Assembly: GCA_964501335.1 (NCBI GenBank)
Contig: CAZCTC010000006.1
Coordinates: 62,001 to 126,000, forward strand
Direction of reading: 5' to 3'
DNA length: 64,000 bases
From: CAZCTC01 sp964501335
GTDB taxonomy: Bacteria > Chloroflexota > Anaerolineae > B4-G1 > SLSP01
Made by a program: the position numbers and the translations under genes. This document shows, in pieces, positions 27,270 to 36,088 of the stretch; the first letter of the stretch is position 1; each line of letters opens with the position of its first letter. Under the pieces are notes generated by a model. That model made no database searches. It was not told where the DNA came from and worked only from the letters and a program-made list of their open reading frames with translations.

Positions 27270-29534
27270 CTAAGGATACCGATAAATAAATGCAGATAGC
27301 CAACAAGCCCGATCCTGCGCCGGGCTTCCATTCGCCTCCACTTCCAAAATCATATCGGCCCGTTGCCCTGCATATGGTGTAAGATTCACATCGATCGTTT
27401 TTAGCCCATCACCATATCTGTCATTAACCTCAGCTATCCATATATTACCCATCCCTTCCGTCCGCAACATTACCTTGAAAGTCACATCACCGCCAGAACT
27501 GGAACTCTGTAACAATCCCACGATCGCCCGGAATCGATCTCCCACGTGGACAAAGTATTTAGATGTATACATATCCAGATACACACCATCAATCCAGCCG
27601 TCTTTCACCCACTTAGGATACATTTCCAGGCATTTACCTTGAATCGCATCCCCGGTCTCCCAATTGCCGCTTGTAACCCAGCGTGCAAAGCCCTTACTGT
27701 CGGTATCATCTCCCGCCCATATCAACACCTTATTGGGTGGTCCTGCGGTCCACTGCGCAATCGATGCTTTTTTAACAAAATCGTAAATTCTGACCGCATT
27801 ATCACCCAAAGTCGGAATGGGAATCGGCGTTTGAGTAGGTCTCACAGTAGGAACTGGAGTTCGAGATGGATAGCCTGTCATCCTGGAAGCAACCGATGTC
27901 CCGCGGGCGGTAAGGGTTGCTGGCGATCTAGAAACTTGAGCCAGTGAGGTGGCTTGAATTGCAACCCTTGTCATGCTCACCTGAGAAGTTGCAACCATGC
28001 GGGATGTAGCGACGGCCTGCGCCGTCAATAAAGCAGGAGGAATTGGAGTGTTATCGCTCTTACTATTTTGTAAATTTAGCAATCCCGCTAACACCAGAAT
28101 CAAAACCACAAAACCTGTCCCCGCGGTAATCAACCACCATCTCAACCCGAATCGTCGTCCTGAAGTCTTCCGAGCTTGATCTTCAATCACCCGCAACAAT
28201 CCTTGCGCTGATTCGCCCTCCTGCCCATACTCAGGATCCTGGCGCACCACCTCACTCAACAACTCCCGAGCCCGGCTCCATTCTTTTCGTCGGTAAGCCG
28301 CCTGCCCCTCTACAAAAAGAAACGACAAGGATTGAAGGTCAACAGACAGTTCCGGGGCCTGCAGAGAAACCGCGGCGACAGCCGGAACTTCCAGGTCCGT
28401 AGCCAGAATCCCCAATTCCTCGCGCAGCCCACTCTCGGCCGGCAACAATGCCTGCGCCTGGCGATAGACTTCCACAGCTCCTTCGCGATCTCCCTGACTG
28501 GCCATCCGCCGGGCCGCCGCAATCAGGGCGGAAACCGCCGGGTTCTCCGACGGCTCCGGCTTTGGTTCCACCACCAAAACCGCATCCGGAACGCTCACCG
28601 ACATTTCCGGCACCTGCTCCGGCAAGGCCACCAGCCATTCTCCAAACGTGGGACACTCCGCCAACACATCGCTCTGCCAGGCCCGCTCGAACAGCCCCGC
28701 CACGGCAGCCCCCCACCGTTCTCGTAAAACCTGCATCAACAACGCATACCGCTCGCTTTCCTGCTGCATCTCCGCCGAGTCGAAATAGCTTTCGGCCGCC
28801 TCCCCCGCATTCTGATACGCATGGGAAGGGATCCGACCGTCGCACATCCCCAACATCTCACCCAACAATACCGCACCAGCAAAACGGTCCGCCTCCGGAT
28901 ACCATAAGCCCTGCTGCGCCGTTTTATGCCCATAGCCCAACGATCCGGCGGAAGGATAGGGCGGTCGCTGCAAAACTGGCCCATAGAAATCTTCCACATC
29001 CACCAGCGCAATCCCCGGCCCTTGAATCAATTCCGGCAACAACACATTCGGCCCCGACAAATCGCAATGCGCCAGCCCCTGCTGTTCCATGCCACAAAGC
29101 ACCTCCACCAAAGCCTGCGCCAGCCGTAAACTCTGCTCCGGCACAAGACTCTGCCCTTCCTGCATCATATTCATCCAGGTCGGCCCCTCGACCCAGGGCA
29201 TCAACACCGCATAGACCAGATCGGGATATTGCTTAAGCAATCCCTTATGCCGTTCCGGCGACAACACGGTTCGCCGGCACACCGCCAATCCCGATAATTC
29301 CGCATATGCCTTCAACCGATCCGCCAGATTGACCAGCAAAGGAGTCCGGTAAGTCGGTTTGAAAACTTTCAGCGCCTGGGACACACCATTTTCTGCCACC
29401 AACTGGCAAACCCACGCTTTCCGGCCCTCCTGGATGTAAGCATAATCTGCCAGCATCGGATGTGCCGCAATCCGATACACCTGCTCCCCAATGGTCAACT
29501 CCTGCCCCGGCTTAACCTCTAAATGAAATGGCAT
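27270..29534 (-). CDS. Transmembrane Ser/Thr kinase-like receptor, paralogue 1 (jelly-roll sensor)
   Basis: 754 residues. The cytosolic kinase-like domain (about 15-305) has Lys56 (ALKVF), catalytic loop HCDLSGPN with Asp158 and Asn163, and Asp179 in LVDVED, in place of DFG, so the key residues are present. A helical TPR-like region follows (about 330-450; DREGAVEVYRQAQALLP and WSRARELLSEVVRQDPEY), then one membrane helix (about 466-487), a Thr/Pro-rich linker and an extracellular beta-sandwich domain resembling a carbohydrate-binding jelly roll. It is the last gene of the type VII operon. Its first 380 residues are nearly the same as those of the next paralogue, at both protein and DNA level. 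The substrate is unknown. Confidence 0.82.
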   Translation of the reverse strand: MPFHLEVKPGQELTIGEQVYRIAAHPMLADYAYIQEGRKAWVCQLVAENGVSQALKVFKPTYRTPLLVNLADRLKAYAELSGLAVCRRTVLSPERHKGLLKQYPDLVYAVLMPWVEGPTWMNMMQEGQSLVPEQSLRLAQALVEVLCGMEQQGLAHCDLSGPNVLLPELIQGPGIALVDVEDFYGPVLQRPPYPSAGSLGYGHKTAQQGLWYPEADRFAGAVLLGEMLGMCDGRIPSHAYQNAGEAAESYFDSAEMQQESERYALLMQVLRERWGAAVAGLFERAWQSDVLAECPTFGEWLVALPEQVPEMSVSVPDAVLVVEPKPEPSENPAVSALIAAARRMASQGDREGAVEVYRQAQALLPAESGLREELGILATDLEVPAVAAVSLQAPELSVDLQSLSFLFVEGQAAYRRKEWSRARELLSEVVRQDPEYGQEGESAQGLLRVIEDQARKTSGRRFGLRWWLITAGTGFVVLILVLAGLLNLQNSKSDNTPIPPALLTAQAVATSRMVATSQVSMTRVAIQATSLAQVSRSPATLTARGTSVASRMTGYPSRTPVPTVRPTQTPIPIPTLGDNAVRIYDFVKKASIAQWTAGPPNKVLIWAGDDTDSKGFARWVTSGNWETGDAIQGKCLEMYPKWVKDGWIDGVYLDMYTSKYFVHVGDRFRAIVGLLQSSSSGGDVTFKVMLRTEGMGNIWIAEVNDRYGDGLKTIDVNLTPYAGQRADMILEVEANGSPAQDRACWLSAFIYRYP
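28450..29534 (-). repeat. Near-identical kinase-coding segment, copy 1
   Basis: The DNA for residues 1-360 is very similar to 31150-32240, with long identical runs (for instance around 28650-28790 and 31352-31490) and the same pre-start sequence with a CAGGAGG site. This marks a recent tandem duplication; the 3' halves that code for the sensors differ completely. Limits are approximate. Confidence 0.8.
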
Positions 29535-29555
29535 TCCAAAGCCTCCTGAAAACCC

Positions 29556-32240
29556 TTATTGAACGATCAAAGTGTAGGTCTGCCGAATAGGATCGTTGGC
29601 TTTATAGAGATCGGACTTTCCGTCATGGTCGTTATCATAACCATCCGTAATATCCTGGTCAAATTGATAAGTGACCACCACCTTGTGTTTACCGGCCGCA
29701 AGTGAATCGATCGAAACTGTATTAATAATCCAATAGGAATCGACCAGCATGTCACCACAGGGAATCGAAAACATGGGAACAATCATCTGACTCCCATTGC
29801 TGATGGTACGATCGTCAATCGACAACTTGACTGAAAAATGACGGGCATTGCCTTCAGCCAGATCCAGCCCCTTAGAAGCCCAAACTCCGTAGTTCAATTC
29901 AATCCGCCTGCCGGTGGAAACATAATAAGTTTTTCCACAAGAAGGACGCAAAAACAAAGAGGCCCCCGTTGAAGAAAAAACGGAAACCGAAATTCCCCCC
30001 GGCACTGTTCTCCCGTTTGCCTTTACGGTAGTAAGTGTTCGGTTGTTTTGCTTACAAATCAGGTCCATCGAGCCGTTAGAGATCTGTCCCCATTTCAAAT
30101 CGCTGCATTTATCGTCCAGGATCCACAAACCGGCCCCATCGGTAGCCGCCAGATAAGGGATCTTATCGCTTACAAAGGCCACCCACCGGCTGTCAGGAGA
30201 ACTCCACATCGGCATAAGATGGACATTCTTTACCAGGACCACCTTCTCTCCAGTAGAAACATCATATCGCACCAAACCATCTGGCAAGGTAGACGAGCAC
30301 GATCCTTCGACGGAAGAGACCCGTTCATAAAACAAAGAGCGTCCATTGGCAGCCCAGACATAATTCGAATAATTCATATAATCATCGCAGCCCGACGTGA
30401 TGCTACGTTTATCGCTCCCATCCGATTCAAATATAAAGGCTTCGTTATCTCCCTCAAAACAGGAAACATTAACAATAAAATAATCCCCGGTAGGCGAATA
30501 CTCAAAACTATCCACAGCAAAACAACCCGGCGCATCGCGATCAACATCCACGAGCAACTTCCCATTCAGATAAGCCTTGCCGTTTTCAATTGATACAGTC
30601 GGGACCGGCGTTTCGGTATCCACCGGGCGAGCCGTCGCCGTGGATCGAGGCCGGGAAGTTGCAACTTCAGCACGGACCGTAGGTGCAACTGCAACCTTCT
30701 CGGAAGTTGCGTCAACCGTGGGAGTAAAACTACGGGCCGAACTCCCTGCCTTATTTCCGATCCCCCACCACACGACACCCCCCAGCCCCGACAATCCCAG
30801 ACAACAGACCAGAAAAACAAAACCCCATATTAGATTCTGTTTATTGAGTTTATATAAAGGAAGTAAAGCCGGTTTCGGCGTCTTTTGCTGTAGATCCGCC
30901 AATAAAGCGGATACCGACATCCCATCCTGCTGATAAGCCGGTTGTTGCCGCGCCACCTCACTCAACAACTCACGGGCCCGACTCCATTCTTCTCGGCGGT
31001 AAGCCGCCTGCCCCTCCGCAAAAAGAAGCGCCAAAGCTTGCGGATTCCGATAAGGCTCCGGGATCTGCACAGGAACTACGGTGACGGCAGGAACTTCCAG
31101 ATCTGTGGCCAAAATGCCCAATTCCTCCCACAGTCCACTCTCAACCGGCAGCAATGCCTGCGCCTGTTGGTAGACTGCCACGGCCCCTGCGCGATCTCCC
31201 TGACCGGCCATCCGCCGGGCCGCCGCAATCAGGGCCGAAACCGCCGGGTTTTCCGACGGCTCCGGCTTTGGTTCCACCACCAGAACCGCATCCGGAACGC
31301 TCGTCGGCATTTCCGGCACCTGCTCCGGCAACGCCACCAACCATTCTCCAAACGTGGGGCACTCCGCCAACACGTCACTCTGCCAGGCCCGCTCGAACAG
31401 CCCCGCCACGGCAGCCCCCCACCGTTCTCGTAAAACCTGCATCAACAACGCATACCGCTCGCTTTCCTGCTGCATCTCCGCCGGATCGAAATAGCTTTCC
31501 GCCGCCTCTCCCGCATTCTGATAAGCATGGGAAGGAATCCGACCATCGCACATCCCCAACATTTCTCCCAACAACACCGCACCGGCAAAGCGGTCCGCTT
31601 CAGGATACCACAAACCCTGCTTTGCCGTTTTATGCCCGTACCCAAACGACCCGGCCGAAGGATACGGAGGCCGTTGCAAAGCCGGCCCATAAAAATCTTC
31701 CACATCCACCAGCGCAATTCCCGGCCCTTGAATCAATTCCGGCAACAAGACATTCGGCCCCGACAAATCGCAATGCGCCAGCCCCTGCTGTTCCAGGCCG
31801 CAAAGTACCTCCACCAAAGCCTGCGCCAACCGGAGACTCTGCTCCGGAACAAAGCTCTGCCCTTCTTGCATCAGGTTCATCCAGGTCGGCCCTTCAATCC
31901 AGGGCATCAGCACCGCATAAACCAGATCCGGATGCTGTTTGAGCAACCCCTTATGTCGTTCCGGCGACAATACGGTTCGCCGGCAAACCGCCAATCCGGA
32001 TAATTCCGCATACGACTTCAACCGATCCGCCAGATTGACCAGCAAAGGAGTCCGGTAAGTCGGCTTGAAAACTTTCAACGCCTGCAGCCCCCCACCTTCT
32101 GCGATCAACTGGCAAACCCATGCCTTCCGGCCCTCCTGGATATACGCATAGTCTGCCAACACTGGATGCGCCGCAATGCGATACACCTGCTCCGCAATGA
32201 TCAACTCCTGCCCCGGCTTAACGTCCAAATGAAACGGCAT
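29556..32240 (-). CDS. Transmembrane kinase-like receptor, paralogue 2 (TolB-propeller sensor)
   Basis: 894 residues. The kinase-like domain has Lys56, Asp158, Asn163 and Asp179 in the same positions as paralogue 1. The TPR-like region is followed by one membrane helix (about 475-497; GFVFLVCCLGLSGLGGVVWW). The outer part has TolB/WD-like blades (FEYSPTGDYFIVNVSC, NYVWAANGRSLFYE, WSSPDSRWVAFVSDK) and an Ig-like C-terminal domain with cysteines. It lies 21 bp before paralogue 1 and 18 bp after paralogue 3. The propeller resembles those of the secreted proteins at the left of the window, so the same kind of ligand may be recognised. That is inference. Confidence 0.8.
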   Translation of the reverse strand: MPFHLDVKPGQELIIAEQVYRIAAHPVLADYAYIQEGRKAWVCQLIAEGGGLQALKVFKPTYRTPLLVNLADRLKSYAELSGLAVCRRTVLSPERHKGLLKQHPDLVYAVLMPWIEGPTWMNLMQEGQSFVPEQSLRLAQALVEVLCGLEQQGLAHCDLSGPNVLLPELIQGPGIALVDVEDFYGPALQRPPYPSAGSFGYGHKTAKQGLWYPEADRFAGAVLLGEMLGMCDGRIPSHAYQNAGEAAESYFDPAEMQQESERYALLMQVLRERWGAAVAGLFERAWQSDVLAECPTFGEWLVALPEQVPEMPTSVPDAVLVVEPKPEPSENPAVSALIAAARRMAGQGDRAGAVAVYQQAQALLPVESGLWEELGILATDLEVPAVTVVPVQIPEPYRNPQALALLFAEGQAAYRREEWSRARELLSEVARQQPAYQQDGMSVSALLADLQQKTPKPALLPLYKLNKQNLIWGFVFLVCCLGLSGLGGVVWWGIGNKAGSSARSFTPTVDATSEKVAVAPTVRAEVATSRPRSTATARPVDTETPVPTVSIENGKAYLNGKLLVDVDRDAPGCFAVDSFEYSPTGDYFIVNVSCFEGDNEAFIFESDGSDKRSITSGCDDYMNYSNYVWAANGRSLFYERVSSVEGSCSSTLPDGLVRYDVSTGEKVVLVKNVHLMPMWSSPDSRWVAFVSDKIPYLAATDGAGLWILDDKCSDLKWGQISNGSMDLICKQNNRTLTTVKANGRTVPGGISVSVFSSTGASLFLRPSCGKTYYVSTGRRIELNYGVWASKGLDLAEGNARHFSVKLSIDDRTISNGSQMIVPMFSIPCGDMLVDSYWIINTVSIDSLAAGKHKVVVTYQFDQDITDGYDNDHDGKSDLYKANDPIRQTYTLIVQ
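31150..32240 (-). repeat. Near-identical kinase-coding segment, copy 2
   Basis: Partner of 28450-29534; see that entry. The offset between copies is about 2.7 kb, one gene length. Confidence 0.8.
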
Positions 32241-32258
32241 TCCAAAGCCTCCTGAAGA

Positions 32259-34757
32259 TCATGGCTTTACAAAACTCAACACCGGACGGTAAGAAAAATA
32301 ATCAAAATCCGCGGTGAACACTCCCCCAAACGCCACCAGCCCGATATAACCGGGAGAACAACTCAAAGTGCGGTTATCCGGCATCGGCATCCAAATCAAC
32401 CCGTCAGAACTGAAAAACCCCCAATAATTCGATCCCGCTCTGATCATCCGCAAATAAACCGGCCCATCGGGAAAACTTCCCTCCTGCACCCGCCAGAATC
32501 CTGCACTATCTTCTTTGGAAAGCTCCAGGCGATTTTCATTTATAAAAGCTTTCGTCAATCTGACATATCGATCCCAATCGCAATAAACGATAATTCCGGC
32601 CTGCTGATAGTTTTTATAGGATTGCGAATCCAGCTTAAGTTGAACATCAAAACTGTTGTCAGGAACATACCGAACAAAAACATTGACAACATCATTAGTC
32701 GTCTGATAAAAATCACCCTCATCCGCAATAATGCGCAAATATCCCGGGCGAGCAGTAAAGTTCCAACGAGAAGGTAGATTAGAAATTATCGTCCAGCCCG
32801 GCTCTTTTACATTGAAAAACTCATCCCCCTGCCATAATCCCAGTACAGATCCCCCCGCTGCCAGACATAACAGGCTGATCCCCACCCCCACAATTTTCCG
32901 TACACACCGCCCGGACTTTCCCCAAACCATTCCGGCCACGAATATCGCACCCGCCAACCAAAAAACAATAAACATCCCCCATATATCAACGATACTTACC
33001 ATCAGAGGCCCAATGAAAACTAACAAAAAAACGGTAAAGACAATGGCTTCCGACACTGCCATCAACGATGTTCCAATAGGCTGCCGCATCTTCTTAAAAA
33101 ACAGACTGCTGCCAAACCATAAAAAACCTATGAGAGCAAAACATACTAATATTTCCCCCCGCCCCCAGCTAAAATAAACAAGCAACAACCGCCACACCCC
33201 GTAGCCCCCCACAATGCTCAATCCGCTGACCAACGCAAATAAAAATCTTTGCCGTTTTCGATCTAAGGCTCCTCCGACAACCCATCCGGCAAGACCGCCG
33301 CCCAGAAACCACAAAATAAAAATCAACACCGGGAAAGTTTTAAAATTGAGAAATGGATGGCTCTCATTTATACCCGACCAGATAGGTGAATTGTTATAAC
33401 TAACCCGCAGAAAACTCCACCACAAAGTCTCCCCCAGTTGTGGCAAAGTTAAAGCCAATCCCCCGATCAGAGATTGCCTGACGATCTGCCTCACCGACAG
33501 AACCCCAGTTTTCCGCAATTGATCTTTCACCATTTGCAACAAAGTCGCTGCTTTCTTCCCCTGGCGCTCATATCCTGGGGATTCAAGTTCGACTGCCGTT
33601 AAAAGCTCTTCAGCTTTTCGCCAATCGGACTGGTCGTAAGCCTCCAAAGCCTGAATGAATAAAGAATCCTCATCGACAATGTCCGCCGCCGGTTCCGTCA
33701 GAACACGCTCGTGAGCTTCCACCGGAACCGAATCGACTTCCGGTAAATGCTCTTTCTTTTCGCCTTCCATTGAAGGGTTTCCCGGCAGTTGTGAATCCAA
33801 TTCGAGCGGAGCCGAAGGCTCCACCATCAAGGCCGGGGCCTGATCCGGCAACTTGAGCAACCACTCCCCAAACGTCGGACATTCCAACAAATAATTGCTC
33901 TGCCAGGCACGTTCAAACATACCAGCAATTTCTATTCCCCAACGCTCTTTTAACACCTGCACCAGCAACCGATAACGCTCACTGTTTTTCTGAACTTCTT
34001 GAGGATCAAAATAACTTTCCGGAGCGCCGTCACGACAAAAAGCTGCCGCTGGAATGCGAGAATCCGCCCAGCCCAACATCTCCGCTAGCACAACGGCACC
34101 GGCAAAGCGATCGGCCTCAGCCGACCACAGGCCCTGCTGAGCCGTTTTATGGCCATACCCCAGCGATCCCCCCGGCAAATGGCCGGGCGAATGCAGGTTC
34201 GGTGCATGCATATCTTCAACATCAACTAAAGCGATGCCTCGTCCGCCCGCCATCTCCGGCAACAACACATTCGGCCCGGAAAGATCGCAATGCGCCAGTT
34301 TCTTCTGTTCCATCCGCGACAACACCCCCGCAAAAGCAATCGCCAACGTCAGACTTCTTTCCGCTGGAATGTCCCGGGCCTCCTGCACCACCTCCATCCA
34401 GGTCGGCCCCTCAATCCAGGGCATCAAAACCGCATAGAGCAAATCCGGATAGATTTTCAACAATCCCTTGTGCTGTTCGGGAGTCAAAACATCCCGCCGA
34501 CAGGCCCTCAACCCCGGCAAACCGGCGTATTCGGCCAGTTCCTCAGCCAGAGACACCAGAGAAGGTACACAATAGGTGGGCTTAAAAACCTTCAGGGCAT
34601 AGAGTTGACCCTGAGTATCCATCAACTGGCAAACCCATCCCTGGCGCCCCTCTTGAATATAAGCAAATTCTGCTAAAGCCGGATGCGGCGTCACCCGATA
34701 GACTATGTCCGAAATTGCCAATTCCTGATCAGGTCTTACATCCAGATGAAATGCCAT
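32259..34757 (-). CDS. Transmembrane kinase-like receptor, paralogue 3 (multi-helix, DUF1349-like sensor)
   Basis: 832 residues from the ATG at 34757 (MAFHLDVRPD), which aligns with the other paralogues and has a TGAGG site; a GTG four codons earlier is possible. Kinase residues Lys56, Asp158, Asn163 and Asp179 are present. Unlike the others it has about five or six membrane helices (about 445-630; e.g. VLIFILWFLGGGLAGWVVGG, VFTVFLLVFIGPLMVSI). The C-terminal domain (about 640-830; DEGDFYQTTNDVVNVFVRY to GVFTADFDYFSYRP) resembles DUF1349 concanavalin-like domains, which often bind sugars. The kinase start lies 56 bp after the stop of the M14-LysM gene. Signals could pass from wall polysaccharide to the kinase; the target is unknown. 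Confidence 0.78.
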   Translation of the reverse strand: MAFHLDVRPDQELAISDIVYRVTPHPALAEFAYIQEGRQGWVCQLMDTQGQLYALKVFKPTYCVPSLVSLAEELAEYAGLPGLRACRRDVLTPEQHKGLLKIYPDLLYAVLMPWIEGPTWMEVVQEARDIPAERSLTLAIAFAGVLSRMEQKKLAHCDLSGPNVLLPEMAGGRGIALVDVEDMHAPNLHSPGHLPGGSLGYGHKTAQQGLWSAEADRFAGAVVLAEMLGWADSRIPAAAFCRDGAPESYFDPQEVQKNSERYRLLVQVLKERWGIEIAGMFERAWQSNYLLECPTFGEWLLKLPDQAPALMVEPSAPLELDSQLPGNPSMEGEKKEHLPEVDSVPVEAHERVLTEPAADIVDEDSLFIQALEAYDQSDWRKAEELLTAVELESPGYERQGKKAATLLQMVKDQLRKTGVLSVRQIVRQSLIGGLALTLPQLGETLWWSFLRVSYNNSPIWSGINESHPFLNFKTFPVLIFILWFLGGGLAGWVVGGALDRKRQRFLFALVSGLSIVGGYGVWRLLLVYFSWGRGEILVCFALIGFLWFGSSLFFKKMRQPIGTSLMAVSEAIVFTVFLLVFIGPLMVSIVDIWGMFIVFWLAGAIFVAGMVWGKSGRCVRKIVGVGISLLCLAAGGSVLGLWQGDEFFNVKEPGWTIISNLPSRWNFTARPGYLRIIADEGDFYQTTNDVVNVFVRYVPDNSFDVQLKLDSQSYKNYQQAGIIVYCDWDRYVRLTKAFINENRLELSKEDSAGFWRVQEGSFPDGPVYLRMIRAGSNYWGFFSSDGLIWMPMPDNRTLSCSPGYIGLVAFGGVFTADFDYFSYRPVLSFVKP

Positions 34758-34813
34758 AGATTGCCTCACAAATTCATAACGATACGGACCCCACCCTACC
34801 AGCGTCCGGCCTC

Positions 34814-36079
34814 CTATTGTTCAGGAGGGATTTTAAGCTCTTGCCCCTCTACAATGTTGGGATCAGACTCCTTAATCTGATTGATGGCTAAAAATTGCTC
34901 ATAGCGAGAAGATCCAATTTGAATATCAAAAGATAAGGCAATCCCCCAAAGGGTATCACCGACCTTGACCTTATAAATAATCCAACCGTCTTCCGCGACG
35001 GGCGATTCATCATCCCTGATTTGCCAGCGCAAAAAACTGATAATCCCCTCCAAATTATGTTGATACTCCTCCGTTCCTATAATGGAACTATGGGTGGTGA
35101 GTTCGATTTCCGCCCCGGAAATCCCCATCTTTGCCGAAAGCCAATCAATAGCGTCACCGGTTGTCACCTGCCCTTCAATGCCTTCAGTTTGATGGCGATA
35201 TCGAGTCGCCGTCGTCAAGTATTCTGCCAGCTCAAAGGTCTTCGAATTTTCCGCTTCCGCTCCGGAAAAAATTACCCCTCCTAAAGCACTGTGATAAAAA
35301 ACAACCGCTTCAATTTTATTATCTTCTATGAGCCGGCGTAACGCCTCTGTTTCCGGTTCAGAAAAAGGTGCACTGCCCGCACTAACGACCCGAGTGCCGT
35401 GGGTAGCCGTAATCTGCCATTGATAATCCCAATTACGATTCAAATCTACCCTGTTCCCATTCATTCGGGCAATCTCACGATCCGTCCCGGCCCTATAACC
35501 ATCTGGATTGGCACAAGGAACGACATAAAGAGTGACCTCAGAAGGAATTAGCTCTGGATGAGCTTCCAGATATTCTAAAGTCTCACTGACCAACTCCACC
35601 GTATTCCATTCATATCCCCCATGAATTCCTCCAACTAACAGCCGCGACGAAGGCCCATTTCCTAAACGATATACATGTAAAGGCTGTCCCAAAAAAGATT
35701 TCCCATATTCGAAGGGCCCCTCGACCCTCGGCAATTCCGGAACAGAAGTGGGTGTAGGACTGGGAGTAGCCATAGAGACAACCGGAATTGGAGTAGAACG
35801 AGTAAATTCTTTCGCCACAACTTCCGAAATTAAAGTTGGCGTCACGCTTACATTAGTTATCGCCCCAGGAGCAATCGGGATAGAGGAATCCGCCTTTAGA
35901 TTCTGCGCCTGGAAAAGCAGATAAGAAAAAATGCCGCCGCTCATCACCCCGACCAGAAACAATAACACACCTAACCCGACCATGATGGGCGATATTCCAC
36001 GCCCTACCGGCTGCTGCCCGCCCTTATTTTCCATGTTCAAATCATCCCGCAGAATAGATTCTGACTGTTCTGAACTCAT
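34814..36079 (-). CDS. Membrane-anchored M14 metallopeptidase with C-terminal LysM
   Basis: 421 residues. One N-terminal membrane helix (about 31-56) puts the rest outside. The M14 carboxypeptidase-like domain (about 120-350) has His153 and Glu157 (GGIHGGYEWN), Asn214-Arg215 (DLNRNWD), His263 (FYHSALGG) and a candidate catalytic Glu near 324-326 (GAEIEL). A LysM domain (about 366-418; YKVKVGDTLWGIA) ends the protein, so it should bind peptidoglycan and trim its peptides. The start has no clear ribosome site and lies 9 nt after the previous stop, which suggests translational coupling to the kinase-pseudopeptidase gene upstream. Confidence 0.85.
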   Translation of the reverse strand: MSSEQSESILRDDLNMENKGGQQPVGRGISPIMVGLGVLLFLVGVMSGGIFSYLLFQAQNLKADSSIPIAPGAITNVSVTPTLISEVVAKEFTRSTPIPVVSMATPSPTPTSVPELPRVEGPFEYGKSFLGQPLHVYRLGNGPSSRLLVGGIHGGYEWNTVELVSETLEYLEAHPELIPSEVTLYVVPCANPDGYRAGTDREIARMNGNRVDLNRNWDYQWQITATHGTRVVSAGSAPFSEPETEALRRLIEDNKIEAVVFYHSALGGVIFSGAEAENSKTFELAEYLTTATRYRHQTEGIEGQVTTGDAIDWLSAKMGISGAEIELTTHSSIIGTEEYQHNLEGIISFLRWQIRDDESPVAEDGWIIYKVKVGDTLWGIALSFDIQIGSSRYEQFLAINQIKESDPNIVEGQELKIPPEQ

Positions 36080-36088
36080 AGATATTCA

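Noticed and set aside
28448..29236. Pro/Ala/Thr-rich plus-strand frame, with a twin at 31154-31942
   Set aside because: Both are antisense to the duplicated kinase segment; their likeness only mirrors the kinase duplication.
34814..36079. Frameshift or separate start for the M14-LysM gene because no ribosome site is visible
   Set aside because: The frame is intact, the membrane helix is near the N-terminus, and the 9-nt gap to the previous stop explains initiation by coupling.
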